From positions 33,250,433-33,314,432 of the forward strand of contig OZ021724.1 of NCBI GenBank assembly GCA_963978545.1: 64,000 nucleotides of DNA. Direction: 5' to 3'. Source of the DNA: Linyphia triangularis (Eukaryota > Arthropoda > Arachnida > Araneae > Linyphiidae). Both the position numbers and the translations under genes were made by a program. The notes under the pieces were generated by a model. The model saw nothing but the letters and a program-made list of their open reading frames with translations, had not been told where the DNA came from and did no database searches. The first letter of the stretch is position 1, and the number at the start of each line of letters is the position of its first letter. Positions 1 to 15,000 of this stretch are shown here, in pieces.

Positions 1-442
1 TTTTAAAAACGTTAGGAAAAATTCCCACGTAAAATTGCAATTTATTTTCATAGTTAAATACATGAGCAAGAATGAATAAAAACAATACACATATTATCAC
101 AATATTTGAATTTATATCCCTTCTGAAATAAAATCCTTGGCTCCTGTAACAAAAAATGTAGCCAAACCTAACAAATAGTAAACATTCATAAGTTTCGAAA
201 GATCCTAAAAACATGTGAATGCAGCTTGATAACTTAAATCGCGATATCAAATTATAAAACTACTTAACTACATCAATTTAAATCACCAGCAACTTTAAAT
301 TTCTCTCACAAATTCCCGAAAAGTATTAGAAAGACTTTTTTTTTCATTATTTGTTGAATAAGTAAACTGAAAGAAAAACTTAAGTTCAGATTGCTGATTG
401 GATGTTGAAGTAATTAACGTTTAGTAACAATATGATTTAAAT
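1..442. other. AT-rich flank downstream of the DMTF1-like gene
   Basis: No coding potential or repeat structure is visible. The last eight bases (435-442, ATTTAAAT) are the left target-site duplication of the hAT element that follows. Confidence 0.6.
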
Positions 443-1335
443 CAGCGTCAGCCACTAGGCGGACCGCGGGCCGGATCCGGCCCGCGATAGCTTTTTCTCC
501 GGCCCGCCGGCAGTACAGAAGAGTAAAAATCAAATTTTGCGGAAATAATTTTAATTTATCAACAATAATATGTGTTTACCAAAAACTGCATTTTCCATTA
601 AGTGGCCTACGTCAGTAAGTCTGGAAATTCCTTTTTTTTTTCTTTCTTTCTGAGACTGCCAACGAGAAAAAATAAAAAAAGGAATAGTTCGAATTATTAA
701 CAATGATGCATTCTTTCGCATTGCTTAGTTTTGTACTTATGATACCCTACCCCCTTGATAAGTGAATGGCACAATTCGATTTCTGCTTTTCTGAATGTGA
801 TGGGCAGGAGTTGGGTCTGGTTTTTTTTGTTTTGACGTGAAAAGAAGTATCGTGAACTCTATGACTCCAGTGCAATAATGGCGTAGAAGACTAGTTTTAA
901 ACGCAAAGTTGAGAGTGAAAAGCGTACCGGCCGCCATCGTCTCGCGATTAACATCAACTAAAATGGAAGATTTAGGAGGTATGGTTTAAATATCTTTATT
1001 GATTATGAGTTTATATCAAGTCACATTATAAAATTATCACAAAAGATTAACTTTTTTTATGACTTTGATTTACGATGTAAAGAATTTTTTTTTTAATTAT
1101 TTGTAACAAGAATCAAATATCAATTGTTATTTTATGAATATAAAAAAAATAAATTATTGTTCAGTTTTCAAAATTATTTTATATTGTTGAATTTTCTGTA
1201 ATTATCACATTTCTAATATTGAACATATGTAGTAAAGCAATATATTTATTAGCGTATTCGGTATAAATCTGCGGCCCGCGGAAAGTTCCAACATAAGTCA
1301 TGTGGCCCGTCTCTAAAAGTTAGTGGTGAACGCTG
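443..1335 (+). mobile_element. Non-autonomous hAT DNA transposon
   Basis: The element is 893 bp and is flanked by a perfect 8-bp duplication ATTTAAAT (435-442 and 1336-1343), the length typical of hAT transposons. Its ends are inverted repeats: CAGCGTCAGCCACTA at the left and CAGCGTTCACCACTA on the opposite strand at the right. Both ends carry GC-rich 'gcggcccgcgg' blocks. On the plus strand near 893-930 a short frame reads KRKVESEKR, which resembles the N-terminus of transposases of the GTF2IRD2/ZBED-like hAT group. No longer transposase remains, so this looks like an internally deleted copy that would depend on a relative for movement. It lies downstream of the DMTF1-like gene. Confidence 0.85.
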
Positions 1336-1491
1336 ATTTAAATGGAAAGTAATAGACAGGTTCTCTTAAGGGATTCTATTCTAGTTAGAAGTTGAGAAAA
1401 TCAGAAGAATTGTTTCCAAATACACAAAGGATAACTACACAAAATATTTTTACTATACTCTATATGTCAAAAAAATAAAGCGCAAAACTTA

Positions 1492-1503
1492 TTTATTTTT
1501 ATT
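1492..1503 (-). terminator. Probable polyadenylation signals of the DMTF1-like gene
   Basis: On the minus strand two adjacent AATAAA hexamers (1492-1497 and 1498-1503) lie about 225 nt downstream of the stop codon at 1723. The hexamers are visible; their use is inferred. Confidence 0.5.
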
Positions 1504-1722
1504 TTAATGTAAATCATATAGAGCAAATAAAATAACCCGTTATAGATTTACATAATTTTTTACTTATTTTAAACCTTGTTAAACCATAAACAAAATAACC
1601 CAATTTAGATTTTTCTGTATACTAGCTATAGGAAAATCCTATGCCATTTTAAATACACTGAATAGAAGACACATATATAAATTACATATGTATACTGCAA
1701 CTTCAAAAAACTAACTTTGAAT

Positions 1723-4700
1723 TTATAACAATATTTCTACATCTGCAATTTTCATTTCTTTAAAGTCTTTTGAAAAACTCAAACATACTGTCATAGTTTG
1801 GATAACAATCTGATTGGGAGGAACTGCTGTCGGCATTGGTAATGTTTGTTGGGCAGGAGTGGTGAAGATAAGTTGGATATTTTGCGGAAGAACTTCAAGA
1901 GTCTGCAGAACGGAACCAACAGGAACAGACGTAAGAGCAGCAGGCGAATTCACCATTTCTATGCACTGTGCATTGGTCAATGAAACAACAGGTGGCGGGA
2001 GAGCTGTAAATAAGATGTAAAATAGAAGCTTGATAAACTAATAAGACATTCATGTACTTAAAGCCAAGATTTATTATACAACTTAATATCAGAAAATAAT
2101 TTTATTATTAAAGTACTCAAATTCAAAAGAACATTTCTAATAGCACAGTAGATGAAGACAATAGTTAACACTTTAAGGGCATTCAAATAAAAAAAATCTC
2201 AATCAATTTAAAGGAAATTTATTTAGCTAGCCATCATCAATACTAGGACTGATTGTGATTAGATTTTTAACCAGAACCTTTTATTTAATTATGTAAAATT
2301 AATTTATGTAACATTTAAAAACATTTGTACCTAGAATTGCTTGCAAAATAACCAGGAATGTAATCAGGAAATTACTTTTTTTTCTTCTTTTTTTGCACTT
2401 AGAAGGGAAAAATAGTTGAAAAGTTGTAATTCAATGAACATTTTATGCAAGATATTATTAAAAAAATGTCTGTGGTGTAACTGACAGAACGACAATGAGA
2501 GCGATGAAAGGGGATAAAAAATGTAGAAGAATAAAATAAAAAAAACTTGAAACTCATAAAAATACTCTAAACTGTGCTAAATAAGAACAATTTAATACTT
2601 CACCAGCCATACCATTTGGATATAAGTTAAGTTAATGAAATGTCTCATTAATTGCAGTTCCTTTTATTCTCTGCTGACAGATAATTTAAAATAAAACTAT
2701 GTTTTGGCAATGTTATATTGAAAAAAAGAATTACATTGTTTTTTCACAAAGAAAGGCAAGTTATTTTAGGTATTTTTAAAAGAATGTAGTGGGATGCTAT
2801 TTATTAGTTATATTTATGAGTTAAAATAGTAAGATTAGAAGTTTATGTGCAAAACATTTTATTTTCCATACAGTCTTGAATAATATTTGAAAATTTACCT
2901 TGAGCTGCAGCTGTAACCATAATAGGCGGGGGAGTATTTGGAAGTGCTACTGATTGCAAGATTGTTTGCTTAGGACGGTTCATCATGGCCTGCAACTCTA
3001 GAGAGTTGGATAAAGTGTCAGATGAAGTGGGTGCTTCGTCCTTTACTTTCAGCTTCAAGACAAAATGCTCGTATAAGTATTCACAAATCTCTGTAAGAAA
3101 TTTAAAAGTTCACAATAAATAAGAGGTAGATTGATTTTTTATAATTTAGTAACAAAAAGTATAAATAATGCAATACCATATTAAACATGGATGTTAGCCA
3201 TTTGACTAGTAAAATCCAGCCCTAATTATTTATAGTTCTACAGTTCACCATTAAAGACTCATATAAGTCCATTCCAGTGATATATTTAAATGAGTAAAAA
3301 ATAGAGGAATAACTTTACGGCAAAAATATTTGTGAGCAGTAAATATAATTAAAATAAATAAAAAGAATTAAAATCCCCAAAAAAAACTAATTTTGCCCTA
3401 AATTTTTTTTTATCAATATAAATAGTGAAAAATATTAAACTATTTAATGAGATACTCAAGTCCAATCTTATGTTACGATTTATAGTTTCTTATTAAACTG
3501 TTCAGTACATGTGATAAATGTACCACAAGAACAATAAACTGAAAAGATGGAGCTATTTAATTACAATATGAATCAAAGCAAATTTACTTAATGTATTATA
3601 GATGACATCACTGAAAATTGTACTAAAACACTTGTGCAACCTTACACAACTTTCTTTATGAATTTTTATTCATATAACTTAACATTCCACTATCTTAAAA
3701 AACTATTTTTTTTTTACCTTGGAAAGGAAGACCATTGGAATCTGGCACATGTCTTTTAAGGTTCCACCATTTACCTCTAAGCCATTGGGGGGAACGAACA
3801 CTAAAAAATCAATTTTAAAACTTTTTTAAATGCAAAACTAAATATACCGTATAATTTACTCACAAAATAATAACTGTTAGATAAGTACCTTAACCAATTC
3901 TTTGACAAGTGTGTCCAATCTACTTCATTCTCATCAGTAGCATTAAAACCATAAACCCTAAATAAAAAATACCCTAAATAAATTATACATTGTAATAATT
4001 TTCAACCAACTAATTTAATAAAAGGTTTTTCTAAAGTACAAACAAAAGATGTTTAAAACTAAAAAAAAAAGCTCAAGAAGGTAAAGCTGAGAAATATTGA
4101 CACCCCTCATATTTAGTTTGAATATTAAAAAAAAATATATCTAAATGTTAATTAAATATTATTATATTATCTTTTATAATACACAAACTTTTTTTTAACA
4201 AATAGATAAATTCAAATTTACAGTTGAGATAACATAATAAGAGTATGATAATGTAGATATGAACCACAAAGTCAAAATTCAATCTTAAGCAAGGTATTTG
4301 TGGCTTCGGAAGTCTCCAAGTCTCTGTAATAAATTTATAACAAGTTTAGCAACAAAGGACTAATTTATGCAAATACTATAAAAATGAATTTCATTTTCTG
4401 TTTGCCAAATTTATCATAAACTGCAAATCTAGCCAGATTTTGCAAGCCATTTTGCCGATTCAGTTTGCAAGTCAAATATTAGTCCCATTTCAAGTAATTA
4501 AATGTAAATATGTTAAGAATTTACGACTCAAAATAAATTTAAGAGAGAGACAGAATATATAACAAAGCATTGTTTAAAGACAGAGACTCATTTTTTTAAG
4601 ATGTATAAATCAAAAAGATAACAGAAATAAAAGCTTATTAATAAAATTTGTAATTGATAAGGCTTTTTTTTTTTTTTTTTTTAAATCTTTTTTTTAACTT

Positions 4701-7700
4701 CAAATTTTGTTAATGAGCTTTTACTACTTTTGTTATAACTGGTAAAATATTTTACATGTTTTACAGGAATACTTAGGTAAATATTGTGGCTAAGAAAATA
4801 AAACATTAGGCATACAGAACAGGGACAGACAGATGATTCCTTAAAATTAATTTGTATTTAAAATATCTTAACTTCAATAAACAAAATAATACGCTGTTCT
4901 GTAATATTCTGTAAAAATCATTTTAGTAACATGTGCTAGCACTTTATGCTAGTTCAATTTTTTAAAAAATAACAGTTCACTTTGATATATTTCTACAAGT
5001 TATATTTAATTAAAACATACATTTCTCACATAATATACCAATAGGTACACAGCCAGCATATTTTTTTCTTTTTTAATAGTTTTAAACAGCAACACAATAC
5101 CTGTATATCAGCGTTGCATCATCTTCTCGCGTCCAATCAGTCCCACCAGCAACTTTCCAGTTGAGGTAATTGAGCCATTTTGTGCGACACTGTTTTTCGG
5201 AGCGAGTACCAACTCGATCAGCAACCACCGCCCAAGACAAACCACTTGAAATCATTTCACCGGGCAGAGCATTCGCTAAATCATACACAGCTTCGGCTAA
5301 TCTCTGTTCTTCAGCAGGTAACCATTTGCCTACATTGAAAAAAAAAAAATGTAGAATGAAAAAATTAGCCATTTTTATAATTTTAAATAAGGAAAGTATT
5401 ATTAGGGTGTTCTTGAAGAAGATAAATTATTTGAAAGATAGAACTAATTATATAATACTTGGATAGACCACGCGTACATCAGGTGGATCTCAAGTCCTTC
5501 AAGTACATCAAGGAGAAAAACTTCCGAGATCTTCACGGGGAGCTTTGGTAAAGGACTGCTGAAGGTAATAAGTGACCCCAATGTTCCGCGTGTCTCCTCC
5601 GTCTGCTGCTGTGGGTAAACCACTGGCGCGGGTACCGTAATGAAACCTCCTGTTGAATCTGATGATGAAGTCGCAAGGCCCAACGCAATGGAGGAATCAT
5701 TGGCACCTTCGGAGAAGGACGTACAGGTAACGTCGGTGAAGCCAACCACAGAAGCTATGGAGGTCGATCCGGATCCAGTGGAAACGACCACATAAGTAAG
5801 TATCAGAGCAGAGGTTCAAGAAACCCTGTCTCCTTCTAGTTTTATTAGTGATTCTTCTGGATCACTATATAAAGTTTTTGGTGATCTCGACTTTTCAGAT
5901 TCGGGATCCGATATTACGGTTGTGTCTGTCTCCTCCACTAAGGAGAACACAGCACTAATAGAGAAGGAATCTTCTGATTAGGGATGTACAGCTATATTAT
6001 TCTTAATTCATGTCTGAAACACATAAGAAGACGAGCAAAACCTTTATGGTTGCTCAAATTAATCTTTATCATAGCCAGTCAGCAACAGCTTTAATCAACA
6101 AAAGACTGGTAGAAGGAAGGATAGACATTGCCTTGATACAGGAACCCTGGGTCAACAAGGGTAAAATCCTAGGCCTAGGCAACTGTGGGAAACTATTCTT
6201 TGATCGCTCAAGCAGTAAACCGAGAGCTTGTATAATTACAAACAAAAATATTAATGCTCTTCTTATAGCTGACCCACTAGATAGTGATAATGTAGCTATC
6301 AAGCTAATCAGCAAAAATGGAGATATTACTTATATTATGTCAGAATATCTTCTATATGAGGATGAAATTCCGTTAACAACTTCAGCCAGAAGCTTTGTTG
6401 AGCGTTGCTCACACTCTGGGATGAAGGTCATTGTGGGTTGCGATGCTAATGCACACCACACCATATGGGGCAGTACTAACTGCAACAAAAGAGGTTAGGA
6501 TCTAATAGAATTTTTCTTACGCAACAATCTATATATCCTCAATATTGGTAATAAACCAACATTTGTTACTAGCAATAGAAAGGAGGTTATTGACATAATC
6601 TTCTGTAATAATAAAGCAGTTAACTGCATACAGGATTGGCATGTATCTGAATGTATTACACTATCGGACCATAAACTAATCCAAATGTCCATTACAGGCC
6701 CTGCATTAAATATTCAGCAGGAAAGGCGGAATCCAAGACACACCAAGTGGGATTCCTATCGAAATGACCTTTGGCTTGTCCTAGAAGGTAAAAGCTCTAA
6801 TTTTCCTTCACTGGTGGACCTGGAGCTGGAGGTTGACTCTGTACAACGGTTCATCCTCCTAGCCTACCAGTTAAATTGTAAAGCTATTACAACTGGGTTA
6901 CCAAGGAGAGTTCCTTGGTGGAATAAAAACCTTAGTGCATTACGAAAAACTGCAGAAAGCTCTTTAACAGAGCCAAAAAAACAGGCGAGTGGTCAAAGTA
7001 TAAAGATGCACTCACCAGCTATAATAAGGCCATTAGGAAAAGTAAAGAAGAATGTATTTTTTTAAATTTAGAGATATTGTTTACTATACTATTTTGAAAA
7101 CAATTATGCATGGATTTTGGAGTCTTTTTTTTTTTTTATTGTTTTACTGCAATTTTCGTAATGCTTGTATTTAAAAAGTTTACATTTTTTGCCGTTGTAC
7201 CCAAGTTTCACTTTTAAATAATTAACCAATGAGTCGAATGCAAAATCCATGCTCAATTATTTCAATATATATTTGATTAGCTGATACAAAAAAATTGAGA
7301 CAGATTGCAAAAAATTATAATCGCAAGGAGCGTTTTTTAAATTACGGAAAAAAGGCTACATTTTTCAATAAAAATTTAATTTCTTGAAAATAAATCCATA
7401 TAAATTTTTTAAATTTTGTGTTGTGTTTCATCTTATTGCTAATAAACTGCAAAAAAAATTTCACGAATTTTGGAAAAAAATTGAAGAATTTTTATTTTTG
7501 ACTTAACAGTCCCCTAAAGAAAAATCAATTGAAAACTTTAAATAGCTGAAGAAATGGAAGATTGAATTTTCGAAGCAAAAACTGTGAAGCTGGTTATTTT
7601 AAAGCCTTTTAAAACTAAATCATTATTGTTCCAAGCAAGCAATATGGTCATACAGATGGATTCAATTACAGTTCACCAAAGATGAAGTTTGGCTTTTCTA

Positions 7701-8978
7701 TCAATATTCAAATACAAAGGGTTCAACAAAACAGCATTGATCTTAAATTAAAGTGAACTTGCTTTGATTGGTTGGTTGTTTCAAGGTGGTGTAGCTCATA
7801 TTATGAAAATTTATCAAAAAACAACAGAATTATTTGACTGCACAGTAGATAGATTAGTCCATAAATGTATAATTATTTTCTGAAGGATTTGGTGAAGCAA
7901 GCTTTAATCTATTTTTCTTTTCATAATCATTTTATAGAGAGCCAAGTTTAACCGATTACATAAAAATATGCTTATGCATATGTGTTACAAAACATGTATT
8001 TGAAACATTGAAAATTGGTTGGATTAACTTATGTTAGAATTTAAGGTAACATAATTTTGCATCCAAGAAATCCTTAATAATGTAAGGAAAACCAATTCTT
8101 TAATATTTATTTAACTATGCATCTCAAAATATAAAAACAATCAAATCTTATGGCAATAGTAAATAAGTGCCATACTTTAAAAGTGCTATAAAGACCTCTA
8201 GAGACAGAGGAAAAAATTCTCTATCTTTAAAGTTTTAATTAAATTTATAACAAAAAGAACGCTAAATATATTCTTAATACACACTTTTAGTGTAATTTAT
8301 TTCTTACCTTGATTACAATTGTCTTTCATTAACCTGCAACGATCTTTAATTGATGAAGCACTTCTGCCCATAGCAGCTCCAATTGCCTGCCAATCATTAC
8401 CGTAAACAGAACGCAATCTATGGAATAGAAATAAGGATTCATATTGAATACTATAAAAATCAATATAAAACAACAATTTTGTTCCCAAAATTTTTTAAGT
8501 TTATGTAAAATATATATATATATATATATATTTTAAACATTAACTCACTCTTTAAGTTTTTGCAACTCTTCCGAGGTATATTTTCCAACATGATTTTTAT
8601 TGTCATACATCCTTATTACACGCCTATAGACAGAAAACAAAGGTCTGTTGAGTCCTTTTGCTATAGTCCTGTAAAAATCTTTTCTTTCATCTTTAGCCAT
8701 TTCAAATACAATTGTTGATGGGTTAGTAATCTCATGATCCTAATAACAAAAAAAAACACATTTTAGCCAAAAAATTTTTTAATAGAAAAAGTATTAAAGT
8801 TCACAGGTATATTAATTTTTTGAGGAATAACTAATTCATGCAAAATTAGTACAGAAAAGTCACAAATATTTATTTACAACATTCACTGATAATTAAAGGA
8901 TTTTCTTTTTGATAAATATGCTGCTAAAAATAACAAATTTAACAAAAATAGCTTACATATTTTTAATACAAAATGTTT

Positions 8979-9018
<40 letters not shown>

Positions 9019-12000
9019 ATTAACAGTTTTCTTCAATTGCTGACATTTTCATAGTAATAGCTATAGAATTAAATATCTTAGAAGATATCCAAAACATTTT
9101 CTGATGATCAATAATGATACATAACTCACAAGAAATCTTTAACATAAAATAGAAGTAACTATAGACATTTGTGCATGATATTCTAATTTACAATGAAATA
9201 TATACAAGTTAATATACCTTGCAATAAGTACGGATATTATTTTCCAACAATTCAATTTCTTCTTTGGCCCACATACCCGTCTTCCACAGGTGACCTACTT
9301 TCGAAACAAAATACATATCAAATATAAAAATACACTGGTTAAATATAAGTCAAATAAGAATAAATCATTTTATGAACTAACGCAATTTAATAATAAACCT
9401 ATTTAAGTTCTAAAATATTTCACAAACCTTTACTGTGCAGTGTTACTTTCTCTTCTTTACTGGTAAACCAATTTTGATTGATCCCTTCCTTATTTTGCAA
9501 ACTGTTAGACTCTTGAAAATTTAGTAGCTGTAAAATGTTGGTAAGTCTTGATATTTAAGCAAACATTATATCAACATAATTACTTGTCATTTGTAATATT
9601 AATGATTTTGAATGTTCATTCATGCAAGTGCATAGTATAAGTATAGGTAACATTATTACTTTATAGATAAAATAACGATCTTCAAAATCTTTTACAATAA
9701 AAGAGAAAAGATGGCATAGAGATGTTATCATAGACTGATTCAAATCTAACTAGAAGTAGCATTGAATTTCCTGTATGGGGGTAAAAATGCATTAGACTAT
9801 TAAAACCCCTTTTTAAAAAATACCTGGGCAGTATCAACTGATGAAAAGGCTTTTGGCTGCATTTCAACAACATTGGAAAATCCATCCAAACCATCTAAAT
9901 TAAAGAAATTAAAGTCTAATTATTCATATTAAATACATTTCAAGAATTATTGTGAAATAAAATTAACTTAATAACACAAAACAGAGCAACAAAATAAGTC
10001 AGTACAAAGGGAATATAAAAATTTGTGGTTTAAAAAATAGTATTAATGCACAAAAAAAAAAAAAAAATAATAATAATAATAAATTAAAGCATAATGGCAA
10101 ACAATAAGTAAAAGATGGAAATTAAAATATTGAACCCATTTCAGGAACCCGATTAGGCTAATTATAATCCTATAATGAAAAAAATGTTTTTAATAAATGT
10201 AGATTATTGTTTGTGTTAGGCATTTTGTCTTTCAGAAAAAACAAGTAGTACTAATACACCAAAGGAGTATCAAAAGAAACAAAAAAAAAATCAATGTACA
10301 TAACAATAAATTAAAATAATCTTAAGTAGCTATTACCTTGTAAAGCCAAGATATAAGTTTGACCATCTTGCTCTATGCATATGCGTTTAGTGAGTGATTC
10401 TGCTCCATCAGTTTGAAATGTTGTTATAGGTAGTTTCTGTTCATTGAGGAATCCCGTTCCTGCAAACAAAGAGCGAAAATAGAACAAAAATCAGATTATC
10501 AATCATTCAAATAACTGGAATTTCTTAAAAATCACGCTAAAACAGAAAGTTGTCCTGTTCAATAAAAAGATATCAATAAGTAACTAAATACAGTATTTTT
10601 CTTCATTTTGGGATTGAATGTAGTTTTTAGTCCTGGTTTTTATTTTTAAAGAAAAAGTCAACTAGATTTGTACCGATTTGAAGTAAATATCTATACAGAA
10701 AAGATGTTTCTTATCTAGCTCTGGTCCGAGTGAATTGTTTTCAGTAAACAAACATAAATATTCCCAAACAAATTTTTGTTATCGGTTTTCTTCAGCATTT
10801 AGAAAACTTTCAAATCTAAATATGTTGTGGTTATATACAAAACAAATCTGACTAGTTTTAACCCATTAATGTCTAGAGTCCCTTTTTATTGACGCTTTGA
10901 TAAATCACTCACAATTTTTAATAAATCCATATTTTAACTTAAAAATTGCTGAAATATATTCTTTAGTATTTGTTTCAACTTATTTGAGGTAGATGACATC
11001 ACAGATTTTCGTTGCACACTGCCAAGTGGATATAATTTTTAGTTGTTCTCGAAAATTCCTGTTATTCGTAATGCAAGATTGTAACACTAAGCAGGGGTCT
11101 ATCCAGGTTTTTTTTACAGGGTCCTATTTTTGTGAAAAAATATTAATTTTGTGAAAAATTTCCAATTTTATATATTTTGAGCATATGGTTTGGCGTTCAT
11201 AACGCCACTTCCCTTAAAGGACCAACATGTGGGCAAGCGAGTCATTTTCTCCTTTTGGCATAAAATAAACTTTGTAATTTTGTAATAGGTCCATTTTCAA
11301 ACTGGAAATGATATAAAGATTCAGTTTTTTTTTTTTTTTTTAACTTGGAATTTCGTGAAAGGTCAGTTTGTTGGACATGGAATTTTATGAAGGGTCCTTT
11401 TGTTGATTATGGAATTTTGTGAAGGGTCCGTTTTTTGGACATGGAATTTTGTGAAGGGTCCTTAAAAAGACCTAAATTTCCTTCTGCATAGACCCCTGCT
11501 AAGATTTTATATTATTTATCTACCCATTAATTTGAATTTTGTAAATGTGATTATTTATACTATTCTTTAGTTTACATATTTTTGGAATATCTCATTTTTT
11601 AATATTTTGATTAAATATGCGTGTTTATTGAAATATGCGAGCATCCCTTTTTAGGAACAGTAGGCACGAATGCCCCCGTTGATTCCCTCTTCGGTAAATA
11701 TGGTTTTAGGTAGTTTGTATTACAACGGGATTGTATAATTGTTTGAAAAATAAACTTGTATTGATACACAAATGAAATTTTAATCATTATATATAGTTTT
11801 ATTGTAGTAATGTAATATTTATGTTAATTTCAAGTGTCATTTTATATATTCTTTCAATTGTGCAATTTAATTTTAAAAACTGACTGTTGAAGTTGTTTTG
11901 GTGCAACTGGAGCAGTTTCCTGATAATGAAGTATTCAAAGATGCAGATATTTGCATATGTTCGCCTTTTTAAGAAAATGATTTAAAGGGTGAGCAAAGTC

Positions 12001-15000
12001 AACCAAAAGATTTTGCAGAAGTTGATAGGTTGTATGGCCAGCAGTTATGTGCATCAGCTGCTGTTACTATCAAAAGAATAAAACGAGAAAAAGTATTGAT
12101 GACATTGAGTTGTCGTCATCAACTGAAAGGGAAATAGAACAGCCTCCTCCAAATAAGCATGTGATGAAAACAAAGCCAGTTAAAAGAAAATGGCTCAACA
12201 CAGACAGATATATCAACTAGCAAAAAACAGAATTTATCGTTGAAAGTGCCCATGCCAGGATTTTTGAAAACAAGCTGGTTACTGATATCTGTTTGAACAA
12301 TTTATTTCAGATGAAGTGTTAGACTTCACAGTCTCCCAGTATATTCTGTATGCTCAACAAAAGGGCAATACAACGTTTAGTATAACACACAATGAGCTAG
12401 GTCTTTTTTCTTTTGCCATTTTTTTTAACAGGTGGATACCCCAACGACGACGTTATTAGCATTGTTTAAAATTCTACAATGAGCAGAAACATTTTAAAAA
12501 CATAATGCAGTACTGGCATTTGGCAAACAACATTTCTCTAAATAAGGAAGCCAAATACGTAAAAAACAGCGAGTCACGTAAACCGAGTCATTTATTAAAA
12601 CTTTAAAGCTATTTAAATAAGTATAATCATTTTAAAATCCTATATTATACTTACTGATTTAATTAATGTGTTATAGATATTTGAATTAGCTAGTACATTT
12701 CATGTATTTCAACACAAATCTTTTTGATTTAATTACAAGAAAGAAGGATTTTTACCCTTCAAATGCTTGATCGGGCTTTTTTTTAAATAAAAAAATGTTT
12801 TTTCATACTAGAAAAACTTATTTTGTTTATAAAATATGTTTTCTTGTTTAAAATAAGATCTCCGACAAAAATAAATAAATTAATACCCTAACCGCATATC
12901 CAAGCAGAGTCAATATCATCTTACAAGAAAAACTACGTAGCCATTCATGTTTAACATCGCTTTTTAGGGACGTTTGAATTTTTTTTTGTATTTTTCCTGT
13001 TAATTAAATACTATTTGCAACCTGTAAACAATTTAAAAAAAAAAAAATAAAAAAATCACGCATTAATGGATAAATTGTACAAAAAAAAGAGTATGTTTTG
13101 CAATCAAAATTCCATTATGTAGTTCATTTAATAAACGTCCTTTAGCAGATTATTTTTTTTGGCATGGTTTATCCTAAATTTTTAAATATTTAAAAAAGGA
13201 TTTACATATCTTGCAGTTTATTTTAACTAATATTTTCATTGCATTAAATAGGCTTTTGTGTCTGCAATATATAAAATTTGTGTACCCTGAATCCATAAAA
13301 TCTATTGCTTATTTTTACTGTACTTATAGTAAAAAAATGTGTGTGTGACCATGTGATCAAAATTACGACTTTGACTGCATAGAGAATAATTCAAATTCGC
13401 ATAGTTTTTAAAAATTTTTTTTAGTGGAATTTTTCTGGATACCAGGATTAATGTAGTTTGCATTAAAATAATTTCACATCAAGTATGAAGTAAGGAATTT
13501 CTAAGTAATTATCTTTCATTAATTTTATTTTTATTTCAGAAAATTTAATATTTAAATTGGGCTCATAACTAACAAAATTGAATTGTTCAAAACTGAATGT
13601 TTTTGTAAATTATTCCTAGTTCCATGGCAATTTCATACCTGCCAACATTGGCAATTTCAAATTAGTACAATTTTTACGGAACAAATATTTGCATTTCTAT
13701 GACTCATGGAAAGTCAAATAGCGACAATATTTATGAATGTAATATAGAAATAATAGTAATTCTATTACAAATGCAAAAAATAAAATTGCATAATATTAAA
13801 TTGCTCTCAAATATAACAATTTGTTACATTTTAGCACAAAATGGAAATTATAAAATAAAAAACTAACTTGGATTTAAAAATAAATCAAATTTAAACTTTA
13901 CGGTGAAATCTCTGATGAGGTTTAAGATTTAGTCTACATTACACCTAAATAAAACATGCTTTATGACACAAAAACTCTAGTGAAACATATAATGAGTTGG
14001 TGGTATTCAAAGTGTTTAATCACACGCACAAATATCAATTATGCAGGCTTTCGAATTCTTATTATTACATTTGATGTTGTCACTGTGCTTTTTAGAATTG
14101 ATATGAACTTCGACATCAGTAAATCCTCCATGAGAAATCTTAATATCAGGTGCATAGATAGGCAGAATGCAAAATTTGTTTCTTTGTTTGAATTTCTGAG
14201 GATTAGAAGTAAACAGCTTGGTTTGAAGAAAACTCCAAAAAAAAACTCGATATTTTCTGGAATCTTACACCAGGATTGTTTAACTTGGATATTTTAAAAT
14301 AAATAATTAAGACTAACAAAGAAGCTGAAAACCGAAAGTGCTTTAATCTCTAAAGTACGAGAAAACGAAACAGTCGTTCGGTGAGTGCCGCCAAAACAAT
14401 TGAAAACGGCGGCGTCGCGATTTAGTGCTTTTATTATATACGCGCAACATTATTGTACGGTCCAAACAGAAGGAAGAACCAAAATCTAAAGCATTTTTGG
14501 TTTTCAGATTCTTTGTTAATCCCTTAAGTCTGAGGCAAAGCAATAGTTGTTTGGTTCGCCAGGTCCCGTTGGCAACACAAATGAAAACAGTGCATCCCCG
14601 GCGCCGTGTTTAGTGCTATTATTTACGCGCAATTCCAGTACTATTATTTACGTTTTGGAGTCCAGTCCAAAAGAAGGTAAAATTAAAAAACTAAAGCACT
14701 TTCGGTTTTCTACTTCTTTATTAACCTGTAAAGCCCGAAAAATCGAAGCAGTGGTTTGGTTTGCCAAATCTAGTCGGCAACAGAAAAGAAAACAATGCAT
14801 ACTCGCCAACGCGCTTTAGTGCTGAACATATGCGTAATCTTGGAGTGTGAATAAATATTTTGACTGACGCGGCAGCTTTGGAAAATCGTTTCGGTTTCGT
14901 TGGTGACTTGGGGGGGGGAAAAAAATAAAACGGTTTTAGGGAAAAAACGAAAAGTACCGTGAAATCCGTACGATTTTTTTAGCTGTTCGTACACCCGTAC

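Noticed and set aside
737..937. 66-aa minus-strand frame inside the hAT element
   Set aside because: It runs opposite to the KRKVESEKR transposase remnant and has no domain of its own.
5444..5791. 115-aa minus-strand frame over the LINE ORF1 region
   Set aside because: It is the antisense shadow of the degraded ORF1, which reads sensibly on the plus strand.
13956..14297. 113-aa frame in the CATACCTGCC element
   Set aside because: No domain or homology is recognisable; an open frame of this size occurs by chance in this sequence.
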